A stretch of 49,827 nt of DNA from Perkinsus olseni (GCA_013115135.1 JABANP010000407.1:1-49827), one strand, 5' to 3'. Shown: positions 1-11,004, counted from the stretch's first letter. Numbers and translations are program-made. The notes: a model not told the origin generated them from the sequence alone.

Positions 1-98
1 CTTGGTCTCGGATCCCTCCTTGCATTCGCCTGGCTCCGGCATTCAGATCAGAATCCTGATGATCATAGATTCTCTCCCCTTATAACTACTTGGAGTCC

Positions 99-3000
99 AT
101 GTTTCCAATTTCTCCGTTAAAGGAGCTGTTGTGTGACCGCCGGAGGATCTGCTTCGTGCGATTCACGGGCGTGCTGTGAGCTCCATGTTCCGAAGTATTG
201 TTATGTCATCCGCGTCGATTGACAAAAGGATAGGATATGTCTTCGACTCTCTCATGGAAGCGCACCGGGGTGGCATGGGCCATCCCGAACGCCCCAGCAG
301 GATCCGATCGATTCATCAAAAACTCGGGGGAAAGGGGGGCTGTTGGAGAGGGTCAAGATTGTAGCGGGAAGGTGAGCTCTCGGGGTGGAGAGGCGGCGGC
401 GAAGATTCCGGGCTTCGGGTTGATGAAGGGATGAGCGGTGCTTTTCGTGCGTTGCGGAGTCCCGCTCATCGAAGTTCAACGCCGGTTTCCAGAGAGCTAA
501 ATTCTCGCTCGGTAGGCCGGCCACTGACGAAGAGCTATTTCTGGTCCATCCGCAAGTCCATGTCGATCGAGTGATGCAATTTGGGGAAGAGGGCGTCCTG
601 AAATCGGCCTTTGATGGAGGGGAAGACTCTGAAGGTGAATCGCCCAACAGCCCTGTTATATCTTGCTGGCTTATATTGTATTGCTCCGCACATTACGTAG
701 CTAGTATAAAGAGTAGTTGAAAGAACTTTTATTCTAACCTTATCCCCATAATCAGTCTCCTGTCTCCATATACTATTCATTGATGTTTATTTAGGATTAA
801 TTTATGATCACGATGATAGTTAGATAATCTTCATGTTTGGATTAATTATTAATCATTAATAGCTATTTGTTCATCATGTCTTGTCATCGGTTTTGGCGTG
901 TTCTACTGAAACCGTGAAATTCGGTTGTACGCCACAGTGTGCATCAGCTGACTGGATTTCGACGAGAGTGTGTTTGAATAGTGAACCCGAACTCAGGCCC
1001 GTACAACCCGTCGACTGAAGACGAAGGCGAAGAGAATTATGTAGTAACTGCTCGCCCTGAGAAGAGCTACATCTTCCCCTTTGGAGCTGATACGTATGTA
1101 TGCAAAGAGAGCCCAATGGCTGCAAAAATATCTGCTGGTAGGATGAGGTCTTCGTTGAGAAACGGCTGATCGAGAATTCACCAATACTGTGCGCAACGAA
1201 CCGTTATGAAAATCGCAGAAAATCGAGATTACTCTGTCAGTAGTACGTATTAAGATAAAAAACGAGGATAACATACAGTATGTATAGTGTCTGCCTCAGG
1301 ACAACCAATTTGCTGTCTGGAGCAGCAGACTAGTCAACTACGTTGACAGCTCCTTAGTGGCATCATCAGTACAGGTGCCTTTTCCTGCTGTCTGAACTAT
1401 CCCGGGCAGGGGAGGGGGTCTCATGCTGCTGATCTCTCACCATTGCAATGCCCGAAAGGAATCGAATCTTTAACTCAGTTGTCGTGCTACGGAATCATGT
1501 AGTGACACTCGCTTCCGTCTACTACTGCCGCTATGCAGTCTCTAAGAACAATCAGCGCTATCCATCAGGCTACCCGACGACTTCTCCCGTTTGGCTTCTC
1601 GTCATTGTGCTTAATAGGTTGTGTGCTGTCCCTTATAGAGGAGATCATGGACGAGGACTCGCTGGTCGATCGAGGCTTCGCCTGCGTCCGGCCCCCCGGT
1701 CATCATGCTACGACCTCAGAGGCGATGGGGTGAATAGCTGACGAGCCGCAGCTGGTCACAGTCGGGTTGTGTAGATTCTGTCTTTTCAACAATGTGGCCA
1801 TCGCAGCGCAGGCCCTTCGGCAGCGATACGGCCTTCAACGTGTTGCTGTTGTTGATTGGGACGTACACCACGGGAATGGCACGTGCGAGATATTCGCGGA
1901 GGATCCGACGGTGTTGGTCATCTCGGTGAGTTGTGGTAATTCGGAGAGTTGTGGTACGTGTGGATAGTGGAAAGACTTTGCTTGATGAGAGCAGCTCGTC
2001 GAGTGCGGGTTAAGATTCGCTTTGCCCCCACTCCTTCGGGCTGCTCGGTATCTCCCACCCTTGGACTGTGTGGAATGCTAAAATAGGATAGCGGGCAGGA
2101 GTCCCGCTGGTCGGGAGGAAGAACGCGTTGAGTACCGGATGAACTTGGTTACCTACTTGGCTTGTGGACGCGTAACGCCTGCAGGAGGCTGCTCGCTTTT
2201 TGGTCTCACCCTCGAACTATGTGACTGTAAATGGAACGCTAAAATTGCGGAATGCGCAACGTATCGCGATGGTCTCTCAAGTAGCTTTCGTTTCAGATAC
2301 ATCGTTTTGATGGGGGTTTGTATTACCCAGGAACCGGGAATTGGACCGAGATGGGCTCGGGGGACGCTGTGTGAGTGTGGGTGTCGATACTGCGCGGCTG
2401 ATGCGTGCCTTTTTCCCAGGGGCTACAACTTGAACGTTCCGATAGATGACACTTACGGAGACGAGGAGATGCAATTTGCTTTTGACAAATTGGTAAGGTC
2501 TTGGTGGATGAGCGCCCGGATGAAGCGGCTTCTCGGAGCGGCATCAGATGGAGCTGCTCAGGTGATGCCGGCATTGAGTTCGTTCCGACCGGAGTTCATA
2601 CTGGTGTCTTGCGGATTCGACGCATGCGTCAACGACCCACTCGGTGAGCACTACGGGCGGTGTTGTGATGGGGGATTGTGTTCTATCGAGATGGTAGTAC
2701 AGGAACGCTGTTCAGTGAGAACACCATTCGCGAGACATTTGTAGATCGATCTTTCCCTTCAATTGGGACGATTGAGTGTGAGAATGTTGGCCCAGTGAGA
2801 GCTACTATCTAGTGAATAGGAGTTTTCCTATTACTGTGGGTGACGAGTATCTACTCAGTGACTACTATTCAATACTCTGATTACGAATAGTTTTTACTGT
2901 CCTTTCCGCGTTTGCCTCTCAAGACATGGTATTTTCTAACAGTATTGGTAGTAAAGTAGTCTATTACTATGTAGCATTACTTCTGTGAGTATAAGGCCGC

Positions 3001-3517
3001 CTAAGTACCTACTGTATCAGTTAGGATGTCCTGCTCTCAGGAGAGTGTGAAGTGACGCCGCAATGCTACGGGAGCCTCACCCGTCAACTTCTAGCGAGCT
3101 TCGAGGACGGTCGTCCAGCGAGAGTCGCCCTCGTTTTGGAAGGCGGATACAATCTGGACAGCATTGCTGCTTCTGCAGAGGAATGCATGTGAGATTTCGC
3201 GTCGCTTTAAGACCGCATTTCGGTGCTAATTTAGAGGCTTCGTGAGCGCAACGAATGGATAATGAGAATAGATTGATAGAATATCAATATTGAGTGGTAT
3301 TGGACAATTTAGCATTCCAATCATATTCAATATCAATCATATTTTGATATTCAATTTTTGAATATCTTCGCAGCGAACAGGCTGATGGCTGGCAATATAC
3401 GGTGGTCCTCGGGGAACTGGGAGGCCCCAGTGTGTCACAATATCACATCTACTTGTCACCCTCAGGCGAGCATTGCTAGAGACGGGAGAGGCTGAAGAAA
3501 CGGAGCCGCTCGAGTAG
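99..3517 (+). pseudogene. Class II histone deacetylase, copy 1 (decaying)
   Basis: Exon pieces match a class II HDAC along its length: the N-terminal GHPERPSRI block, ADTYVCKES, RPPGHHA, DWDVHHGNG, the YYPGTGNWTE loop (from about 2,304), GYNLNVPID (from 2,420), LVSCGFDA and LEGGYNLDS (to about 3,170). Zinc ligands and the His pair are still present. Against copy 2, exon 1 carries indels: one base fewer near 144 (GGAGGATC against GGAGAGATC) and two extra G in the G-runs around 327-342. These push the first exon out of frame after the SIHQKLG region. The downstream exons and their GT/AG borders look intact. It is probably a pseudogene or makes a truncated product, unless an alternative start downstream is used. 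The family removes acetyl groups from lysines in a zinc-dependent way; the chromatin role is inferred from family only. Confidence 0.7.
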
Positions 3518-4216
3518 GACGTCAACCGATGCTATAGGGCCAACCAGGCCTGTGTCAGGACGGTGGAGGGAAGCAGCCCGAACAGACTCCGCAGTGTGCC
3601 TCTGGGAGAACCGAAGTCCTCGCTCATCCGAACCCTTCATAACCTGACATCGTGTTTGTCGGCGTTACCTACCAGTATGAACATCCCGGTCGTGCCGCTG
3701 CCCAGGAGGGTGAGTAACGAGAAGCCGTCGTGTGGAGCCTCGGGGTTGTCGTAAAATTTCCACCCAGGAACTCTGTAGATATTCTCTGAGTTTTTCGGTC
3801 CTTCATTGATAGCCGCGGGTTCGGTCCGCGAGTCTCGGGAGAGAGCAGTCACCTTGACGAGGGGGTCATACGGCGTCACTGATATCGATTGATCGTCCGA
3901 GCGCTTCGAAGAACACATGACACCCGTAGCTTTTTCTCGCTGTGTTCATTGACTTCAATGGGTATCGAAGTTGCCGTCGACTGCCACTCGAAGTTCTAGT
4001 GGCAGCTTCCGACGGCTCATCAACAGGTTTCTTTCGAAGTTTCTGGATTCGTCGTAAACCCACTTAGCTAATTTTCGATTCCACATCTGATATGTGTAGT
4101 GCCGTAAGTCGGACTGCTTCCCGACTCCGCCTCGGATGCGTCCTGTCGTCCGTGAATGCGAACGATTGAACTTAAGGATTGTGTTGCGGGACCTTGTCAT
4201 CGACAAGTTGTCAGAG
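3518..4216. other. Interval between deacetylase and kinase, copy 1
   Basis: About 700 bp. It contains the minus-strand hypothetical ORF, a T-arm-like hairpin at 3,814-3,833, and at 3,967-4,005 a copy-specific expansion with inverted arms CTGCCACT (3,981-3,988) and AGTGGCAG (3,998-4,005). Copy 2 lacks one arm. Upstream exons of the kinase may lie here but I could not place them. Confidence 0.5.
3637..3918 (-). CDS. Hypothetical 93-aa ORF, copy 1
   Basis: ATG at 3,918, open for 93 codons; the equivalent frame is also open in copy 2. A hydrophobic stretch (SLLTLLGSGTTGMFILVG) near the C terminus could be a membrane segment, preceded by a conserved VPGWKFYDNPEAPHDG. I do not recognise a family. 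Differences between copies include nonconservative changes, and two of them sit as a compensating pair in a T-arm-like hairpin, so the strand may instead carry a structured intron or UTR. It lies between the deacetylase and kinase genes on the opposite strand. Confidence 0.3.
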   Translation of the reverse strand: MCSSKRSDDQSISVTPYDPLVKVTALSRDSRTEPAAINEGPKNSENIYRVPGWKFYDNPEAPHDGFSLLTLLGSGTTGMFILVGNADKHDVRL

Positions 4217-7200
4217 ATGAAATTGAGAGCTTTTGTGTTACTTTTATCAATTTTCTTCCAGGCTGCTCAGAAGAGTCCCGGCAAGCGAACGCCGAACAGA
4301 AAAAGACGTAGCTCGTCTTTCAAGCTGATCGACAGCCCACCCACAACTCCCGGTAGGAGAGGAGCTTAGCGGAGCGAAGCTTCTTTCGTTTTGCAATTCC
4401 CGAAACGTTTCTGAGCATGCTTTGTGCAGAATTCACCTATGCATTGCGTTTTAATAAGTGGAGCTGTCGCTGTTGGTCGGAGGGTGTAGTTTTGGTGTTT
4501 TCTGTTGCAGATATGGTGGCAGAAAACTCCCAGGAAAACGCTGAGATATCTGCTCCTGGTAGGGACTCAGTTGTCCGAGCCACCGACTGTTGTACGCGTC
4601 TTGCAGGTGGCGCCGGAGGAATCGTTGTCAGTGGTGGCGGCCATGATGGGTTGTCACTAAGCGCTGTTGGTCTCGGGTTTATGGAGGGCCGGAGGTGTTG
4701 CTGGCAGGTGGAATCGCGCGAGACCCAGAAAGGAATGGCTTCATCATAAAGAAAACTAAGGCAAAAGAGGCTGAGGTAGAGCGAGTCGCGGTGACAGAGA
4801 TCTCCGGAGTTTGTCTTATGACTACGCGACGGTGTCGTGCTGTGCCCGCTGCCTATTACCCATTAATACTGGTCACTTTCTTTCAGTTCTACTCGCTGCT
4901 CTTTTCGATCCCCACTGACCCCTCACTCGTGTCACCACCTATCACCGAGCGGCAGGAGCGTCTGCTGGAGAAACTGAAGCCTTTGGTCCCTACCTGCGTG
5001 AATGTTGAGCGATTATCAGACGAAAAGAAGGGCGGGTAATAGTTAGGGAGTATGGTTGTAAGGGGAGTTGGTGCGCTGAGTAGGTTTCGAATTTGGCTTG
5101 AAGACCTGACTCACGGCATGAAGGAGCCTTGTGTGATGGACGTAAAACTCGGTGATAAAGTAATCGATACACTCTGTGTGTCGAAGGAAAATCCACGGTA
5201 GTCCGCCACAGGAGACAATCGTGTGTATGCGTGCGGGGCGGTGTACGTCACCGAGCCGTTCATCGTGAGAGGTCAGCGTCTGGCACGGTAGTGCCAGGTG
5301 TCCTGTCGATGTTTTTGACCCACCCGTCCCTCCCTCAAGGGTGGGGGGGGTCGCCTGGTAGGAGTGTCTCCTCCCCGGCTGATCGATTCGCGACTTGATG
5401 GGCATGGGAAGAGACCTCGTCGTCTCGAATCGATCTCAACGATGGGGGTCGCCTGGTAGGAGTGTCTCCTCCCCGGCTGATCGATTCGCGACTTGAGCTC
5501 TTTTCCCATTGTATGTTACGCAAGGTCGCGGACGAAGAGCCGGGATTTTAGTAATCGATACACTCCGTGTGTCGAAGGAAAATCCACGGTAGTCCGCCGC
5601 AGGAGACAATCGTGTGTATGCGTGCGGGGCGGTGTACGTCACCGAGCCGTTCATCGTGAGAGGTCAGCGTCTGGCACGGTAGTGCCGGGTGTCCTGTCGA
5701 TGTTTTTGACCCACCCGTCCCTCCCTCAAGGGTGGGGTCGCCTGGTAGGAGTGTCTCCTCCCCGGCTGATCGATTCGCGACTTGAGCTCTTTTCCCATTG
5801 TCTCGAATCGATCTCAACGATGGGGGTCGCCTGGTAGGAGGGTCTCCTCCCCGGCTGGTCGATTCGCGACTTGAGCTCTTTTCCCATTGTATGTTACGCA
5901 AGGTCGCGGACGAAGAGCCGGGATTTTAGTAATCGATACACTCCGTGTGTCGAAGGAAAAATCCACGGTAGTCCGCCGCAGGAGACAATCGTGTGTATGC
6001 GTGCGGGGCGGTGTACGTCACCGAGCCGTTCATCGTGAGAGGTCAGCGTCTGGCACGGTAGTGCCGGGTGTCCTGTCGATGTTTTTGACCCACCCGTCCC
6101 TCCCTCAATGGTGGGGTCGCCTGGTAGGAGTGTCTCCTCCCCGGCTGATCGATTCGCGACTTGAGCTCTTTTCCCGATGGGCATGGGAAGAGACCTCGTC
6201 GTCTCGAATCGATCTCAACGATGGGGATCGCCTGGTAGGAGTGTCTCCTCCCCGGCTGATCGATTCGCGACTTGTGCTCTTTTCCCATTGTATGTTACGC
6301 AAGGTCGGGGCATGGGAAGAGACCTCGTCGTCTCGAATCGATCTCAACGATGGGGGTCGCCTGGTAGGAGTGTCTCCTCCCCGGCTGATCGATTCGCGAC
6401 TTGAGCTCTTTTCCCATTGTATGTTACGCAAGGTCGCGGACGAAGAGCCGGGATTTTAGTAATCGATACACTCCGTGTGTCGAAGGAAAATCCACGGTAG
6501 TCCGCCGCAGGAGACAATCGTGTGTATGCGTGCGGGGCGGTGCACGTCACCGAGCCGTTCATCGTGAGAGGTCAGCGTCTGGCACGGTAGTGCCGGGTGT
6601 TCTGTCGATGTTTTTGACCCACCCGTCCCTCCCTCAATGGTGGGGTCGCCTGGGGGTCGCCTGGTAGGAGTGTCTCCTCCCCGGCTGATCGATTCGCGAC
6701 TTGAGCTCTTTTCCCATCTCCTCCCCGGCTGATCGATTCGCGACTTGAGCTCTTTTCCCATTGTATGTTACGCAAGGTCGCGGACGAAGAGCCGGGATTT
6801 TATATTGGGAAAATGGCTATACTGGTGCAAAAGTAAAACGCGACCGCTGGTCGTCGCCGGACCTTTCTGTCTCAGTTGCAAGAGAAGTTGGACAAAGTCA
6901 GGGATAGTAGCGCGGGAGAGCTCGCTGTTCGCCTGACAGCTCTTTGTAAGACTGAACCCGCTGTTTCATATAATGGCAGCGTCTGAGGTTGTCTGTGATT
7001 TAGTCACTCCTCGCTTGAGGATTATATTCACGGCATTGGTTCACAGGTACGAATGGAGCTGCCACTGGTCCAAGCGGTGGGCAGTGGAATCTGAGTAAAA
7101 AGGACTGCGCTGCTCTACGAACGCCATCTGAGATCATAACTGTGAGAGTGCACCAACCTTACACAGGTTAGACTGACCAATCTCTCAGATCCTACGGCGA

Positions 7201-7592
7201 TTCACATGGATGGATCGCGAGGGTTTGGGCCAGCAGGTAATAGCGCTGGGGTTGGAGGGCTACACAATGTGGTTCGGATCTCAGGGGCTTGATATCACGA
7301 AAAAGATCCTCGATTGGTTCGAGGAGTCGGGCGGAGCGTTCGAGATCGTGTGCTCGTCCATCTTGCTGGCATTCGATGCTGCCGAAGAGAAACCCCAGAT
7401 GAGGGGAAAACTGATTGACTTCGCGCATATTGATTACTCGGGTAAGTCATGGTCGATCGGGGGATAGCCAAAACCACCAGAAGCACTTTTCTAGCTGCCA
7501 GACGTCGCCCTTCAGGTACAGTTGGTGACGCGGGAGTCGTTCGAGGTCTGCGGAATCTGGTGGACTACTGGCAGTGTGCCAGACAAGACTAG
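4217..7592 (+). pseudogene. Inositol polyphosphate kinase, copy 1 (split by minisatellite)
   Basis: Member of the IPMK/IP3K/IP6K family, which phosphorylates inositol polyphosphates with ATP. Exons encode a basic N-terminal SPGKRTPNRKRR stretch, VVSGGGHDG, the ARDPER-type exon, FYSLLF, PCVMDVKLG (the PxxxDxKxG signature, about 5,126-5,150), LQEKLDKVRDSS, FEIVCSSILLAFD and LIDFAHIDYSG (IDF motif, about 7,414-7,441), ending at TAG 7,590-7,592. Immediately after KLGDK the exon is interrupted by 1,643 bp of minisatellite (5,160-6,802), not a multiple of three; the exon resumes with YWENGYTGAK. The donor after GGGHDG (gatGGGTTG instead of gatG|GTGAGG) and the donor after GAK (GTAAAA instead of GTAAGA) are also weakened. 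Probably non-functional. Start codon is uncertain. Confidence 0.75.
5160..6802. repeat. Nested minisatellite, four higher-order units
   Basis: Four tandem units beginning GTAATCGATACACT and ending CCGGGATTTTA: 5,160-5,550, 5,551-5,928, 5,929-6,458 and 6,459-6,802 (391, 378, 530 and 344 bp). Length differences come from variable numbers of an inner module that includes GGTCGCCTGGTAGGAG and CTCCCCGGCTGATCGATTCG. Each module pairs CGAATCGATC with GATCGATTCG about 45 bp away, and inside them AGGAG-TGT-CTCCT can pair too, so transcripts or single strands should form a two-stem hairpin. Comparison with 24,076-24,085 in copy 2 shows the array sits exactly between GATAAA and TA(C/T)TGGG of a kinase exon, with no clear target duplication. 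Long ORFs in it are repeat artefacts. Confidence 0.92.
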
Positions 7593-8155
7593 ATATCTCT
7601 GCTTTGCGATGATATTTGGTTTTTCAAGAAGCGCCATTTTACGATGCGGAGTGTGTTGTGACTTATTATTTTCAATATCTACTTGTTGAGTGCTTGGGGG
7701 CCAGCGAAGCCTGCTGCCGGGATGGGTAGAAACTGGGAGTGACCTTTTGATGAAGTCTCTATTAGTGATAGAGACATTATCAAAGGACTGCTCCCGTAGT
7801 AGACTATCGTGGTGATTCATTGCCTACTAGAGGTTCCGAATAGGGGCCCCAATCTCCATAACGGTTAGTGCGTTTCATAGAATATCAGGTTGGCCGGTAC
7901 TCCCACCACTTCAACTATGTCTCTATCGATGCTGCGTACTGCGACTCGGCTCGAGAGGAATATATAGCTGAAGCTTAAGTAGATCTCTGTGGACTTAGTC
8001 GAGTAAACAGGAGGTGTGCTCAAGCGAATTTCTTAATTCTCGACCCTCTTGACGTTCTAATGTTGTTGATAGTGTCAGGCGTATTTTATCTACGTTATTT
8101 CCACCTAATGTATCCGACCAATGTGATTGGCAGTTTAGAAATTCTCAATTGGGTA

Positions 8156-8175
8156 CCCGTTCAACGGGTCCCGTT
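8156..8175. repeat. 14-nt inverted triplication footprint (shared)
   Basis: CCCGTT c AACGGG t CCCGTT. Hexamer, inverted copy and direct copy are separated by single bases, so the period between direct copies is 14. The same sequence is at 25,442-25,461, so this event predates the segmental duplication. Confidence 0.85.
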
Positions 8176-8303
8176 GATCGAAGTCATCGGTAACTGTCAG
8201 TCGGTCGTCGGTGGGGATGGCTGGGAAGGGGACGGACAGCGAAGCTAGTGGAGTGCTTCCACCTCACCTTATTGCCAGATGGGGGCATGCTTATCTGATA
8301 TGC

Positions 8304-8325
8304 ATGACTCCGAGTCATTGACTCG
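8304..8325. repeat. 14-nt inverted triplication footprint
   Basis: TGACTC c GAGTCA t TGACTC at 8,305-8,324. Copy 2 (near 25,587-25,595) has a single ACTCG and is 14 nt shorter here. Confidence 0.9.
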
Positions 8326-8541
8326 TGCTCCGAGACGGCATTGTTCGATCTCCAAAGCCCGACTTCGGACAGGTTGTCGGGCAGCCTGCCCGACTCGCAA
8401 CCTGTGAAGGTTTTACAAACCGCTGTCCCCTAGGAAGAGAAGGTGAGGGCATGGTTATCATGAAACCGATGAAGTGGTAACCGAGTATCACACTATCCTC
8501 CGGACCCGAGGATAGCGGTCGCTTTCCCTCCAAAGGAATCT

Positions 8542-8561
8542 CTCATCGGATGAGGCTCATC
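8542..8561. repeat. 14-nt inverted triplication footprint
   Basis: CTCATC g GATGAG g CTCATC, exact hexamers with single-base centres. It lies in sequence absent from copy 2, so there is no empty allele to compare. Confidence 0.85.
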
Positions 8562-9303
8562 CGTGGACCTTAGATCCAGGAGCTACTGGTGCACCCTCAA
8601 GAGACCAGCTTCACAGTGAAACTATGTCTGCAATCTCATCTGCGTCGCGTACCACAGTCGGGGGTCTTTCTCAACATTGGGGGCTGCCTGCCGAGAACTA
8701 CTGGTCGGTAACCAGACCGCCCTCGCGAAGTGCTTCGTCGACCTCGAGACCGGCGCCAGGGACTACAGGTTGACCATGCGTGACTGTGTCGAGGCCATCA
8801 CTGTCCCCTCATTACTTCCTGCTGGCCCCAGCACGGCTCCGGCATCTTTCCAATTCGGTGTAGAGGTTGCACTGTCAAGTCTGGAGCGCATATGTTCAGT
8901 ATAGATTCCACCGATAACCCATGACCCGAGCACTTGGATCACTGTTCGCGGAACAACTTTACAGTACGGGGCTCCCCGTCGAACGGCGATTAGTTGATGC
9001 CCTTGGGAGACCTGGGTGCGGATAACAAGCGGCAGCAGAGCTATTTTCTGCAAGCACCACGGCGAAGGGCGGAGATGCACTGCCGTAGCTGACGCCCCAG
9101 CTAGGCCAGGAGGCCCGTTCAACTGTGCCAGTGAAGCATGGTGGTGGGCGTTTGGCGGGGAGAGATGGTTTCTGGTTGTGAACCTTTGAATCTGGGAATG
9201 AGCTGCGTGTTGCCATATTGACTAGTATCATCGACCTATTCTCCATGACGTGCCGGTACCACCGGCGTTCATCGCGACTGCTCGGAAGGGGCTAACCTAG
9301 CCT

Positions 9304-9331
9304 GGCTGAGGCCACTGGGCTTAGCCCAGTG
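9304..9331. repeat. 14-bp duplication making an odd palindrome
   Basis: GGCTGAGGCCACTG followed by GGCTTAGCCCAGTG: a 14-bp tandem duplication with three or four mismatches, which creates CACTGGGCT t AGCCCAGTG. Copy 2 (26,264-26,278) has one unit and is exactly 14 nt shorter. Looks like an older, diverged member of the 14-nt class. Confidence 0.75.
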
Positions 9332-10093
9332 CTAATACTAGTAGTACCTTCACCAAATGGTGATCATATTCCACACCGCGGAGGCCCTGCGGCGGAGCTC
9401 ATGCATGTTTTATCGCCCATGCTCTTGAGTTCGTTCGTCGATCTTCGCTGTCGGCATTTGAGAGGGCACCGCGGCTCTCAGTATGTCCCGGAAACCGTGG
9501 CGCTAGTGATCACCGCAGCAGCACAGTGCTGCTTTTATCAAACATCATTATGCTTCTTGAGAATTTCCAGGCGTCCAGTGCATCTCTTCGGTCCATACAT
9601 ATTATTGCTCTGCTCAGGTGAATGTGCCCAATTTTTGGCGGTCGTTGTGGTCTACTTGGCAGTAGCGGCATAAACAGCCTAAGGCATGTCTCCGGCGAGA
9701 GTGGCAATGTGATTATGACATTTTCGACAACAGGGAGTCCATGTCAGGGACCGCATGAGTCGGCAATCAGTTTGGCCTCCGTAGCGCAGGGGCCCTGCCG
9801 TAAACCTGTTGACCAGTGTGGTTGACAACCACAGGCCGTCAATTATCCGTGCACTCCTCTGGATAGATCAGTGAATGAAGATAATCGCTAAGTTATCAGT
9901 GGCTAAGGGATCTATAATATAGATCCCCGCGCGGTTTCCGATCCGTTGAGATCTTTATTCCCTCGCGTTACGCCTTGGAAAGCTGCGGCAGGCTTTTCTG
10001 CATCAGACTAAAATATACCTGACTCTGGGTATGAGACGCAAGCTGATTCAGATTTAACTATTGCTGCAGGGTTGTCCGAAGGGGAATGGAGTA

Positions 10094-10115
10094 TGGGAAC
10101 TTCCCATTGGGAAGT
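10094..10115. repeat. 14-nt inverted triplication footprint
   Basis: TGGGAA c TTCCCA t TGGGAA at 10,094-10,113. Copy 2 has the single TATGGGAAGTACT at about 27,045-27,057 and is 14 nt shorter. Confidence 0.9.
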
Positions 10116-10221
10116 ACTATGACGGTCATGTGACTGTGCTTTTCCAGAGATACTGTTCAGTGTTGGCGGCGCTGGGTTGCGCATTTCTGTTCAGGGGGGT
10201 TCTCGGTGTTGACTTAACCAA

Positions 10222-10696
10222 ATGGCACCTCCAAGTGACCCTCTCAGACAGGGGTTCTACGCAGCTCTCCTCGCTACGTGCTTCAAGGCGGCTGGCTTGT
10301 ACTTCCTCCTGCGAGTGTTGCTAATCAGAGGGGACACCGTATGGGCAAGCATCAGGATAGCTCTTGGTGTCTGCCTGCTGCTTCTGCTGAGGTCAACTCA
10401 GCTTGGTGTTTACTATGGTAAGCGTGAATTTGGATGCGACCTCGACTATATCAATGCGCTCGTCTGCTCCCGACAGTGGAGGCTAATACTGCATCCTGTA
10501 CGTTAGTGGAGCTCGTAGAACACGAAGTGTACACAGATTGTTGTTACAACCAGAAGCCATGGACGCTGCTTCTGCGTTGCTTCAACGATATGCCAACCAA
10601 AAATTTACTCTAGCTCCGCTTTACTTGTCAAGGGAGTGCACTCTGTCAGGGACAACTGCCTCCGCGTCATCAACGGTCCGCGGTATACCTACGGCC
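10222..10696 (+). pseudogene. Polytopic membrane protein, copy 1 (3'-truncated)
   Basis: Corresponds to 27,160-27,634 of copy 2. ATG 10,222 begins MAPPSDPLRQGFY, followed by two strongly hydrophobic segments (residues about 15-36 and 43-65) ending in LGVYYG. The duplication breakpoint at 10,696 removes all later exons; beyond it the sequence (CGCTGTGTCCCTGATGG) is unrelated to copy 2. No family recognised. Amino-acid differences from copy 2 in the first exon are mainly conservative (Ile/Leu, Phe/Tyr), suggesting past constraint. Confidence 0.6.
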
Positions 10697-11004
10697 GCTG
10701 TGTCCCTGATGGTCCTTGTGACACCTTAATGCCACTTAGAACCCCTGCTCACAGGGCCTCCAACTTTAACTCTGCGAAGTCCTGCCTGCGATCTCACGTT
10801 CGCCGGTGATTCCGGCGTCCCGCCCATATCGCTGACTCCCACAACTCAAGGACCTATCCGTGAAATTTGGATTCGGGTTACAGAAGGAGTGGTAAACTTG
10901 TGGCGTGCCACTACCGCTGGCACTGCAAGGCAGCTTGACACGTGTCTGCCTGAAAGCGAATAGAATCGATCACGATAGGGACTGCCCTCCACGCATGGAG
11001 TCAC

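Larger units (their letters stand above)
7593..10221. other. Interval downstream of kinase, copy 1
   Basis: No convincing gene. It contains a stem-loop at about 7,742-7,786 (GTCTCTAT/ATAGAGAC inside CCTTT-GAT/ATC-AAAGG arms), present but weaker in copy 2. There is a long hairpin at 8,369-8,405 (ACAGGTTG/CAACCTGT with inner TCGGGCAG/CTGCCCGA) and several 14-nt inverted triplication footprints. Part of it may hold upstream exons or the promoter of the membrane-protein gene. Confidence 0.5.
1..10696 (+). repeat. Segmental duplication, copy 1
   Basis: Bases 1-10,696 match 13,310-27,634 in the same order and orientation. Long stretches are nearly identical and are interrupted by indels. The match is already running at base 1, so the true left edge is outside the window. 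It ends abruptly at the ACGGCC at 10,691-10,696 (27,629-27,634 in copy 2). Copy-1-specific material includes a minisatellite at 5,160-6,802 and a stretch around 8,345-8,865. Copy 2 specifically holds a retrotransposon. The copies share all gene content up to the break, so this is a recent direct duplication with a 2.6-kb spacer. Confidence 0.95.

Noticed and set aside
2139..2744. 201-codon plus-strand ORF (and its counterpart at 15,437-16,042)
   Set aside because: It reads through deacetylase introns; the true exons are in another frame and restore the HRFDGGLYYPGTGNW, GYNLNVPID and LVSCGFDA blocks.
5273..6562. Many overlapping ORFs on both strands, up to 190 codons, with repeated peptides
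   Set aside because: They are translations of the minisatellite; open frames follow from unit composition, not from coding.
5160..6802. CRISPR-like direct repeats
   Set aside because: Units are hundreds of bases, tandem without unique spacers, and the host is eukaryotic.
9898..9940. GGATCTATA a TATAGATCC palindrome
   Set aside because: Same length in both copies and no third arm, so no evidence of an insertion.
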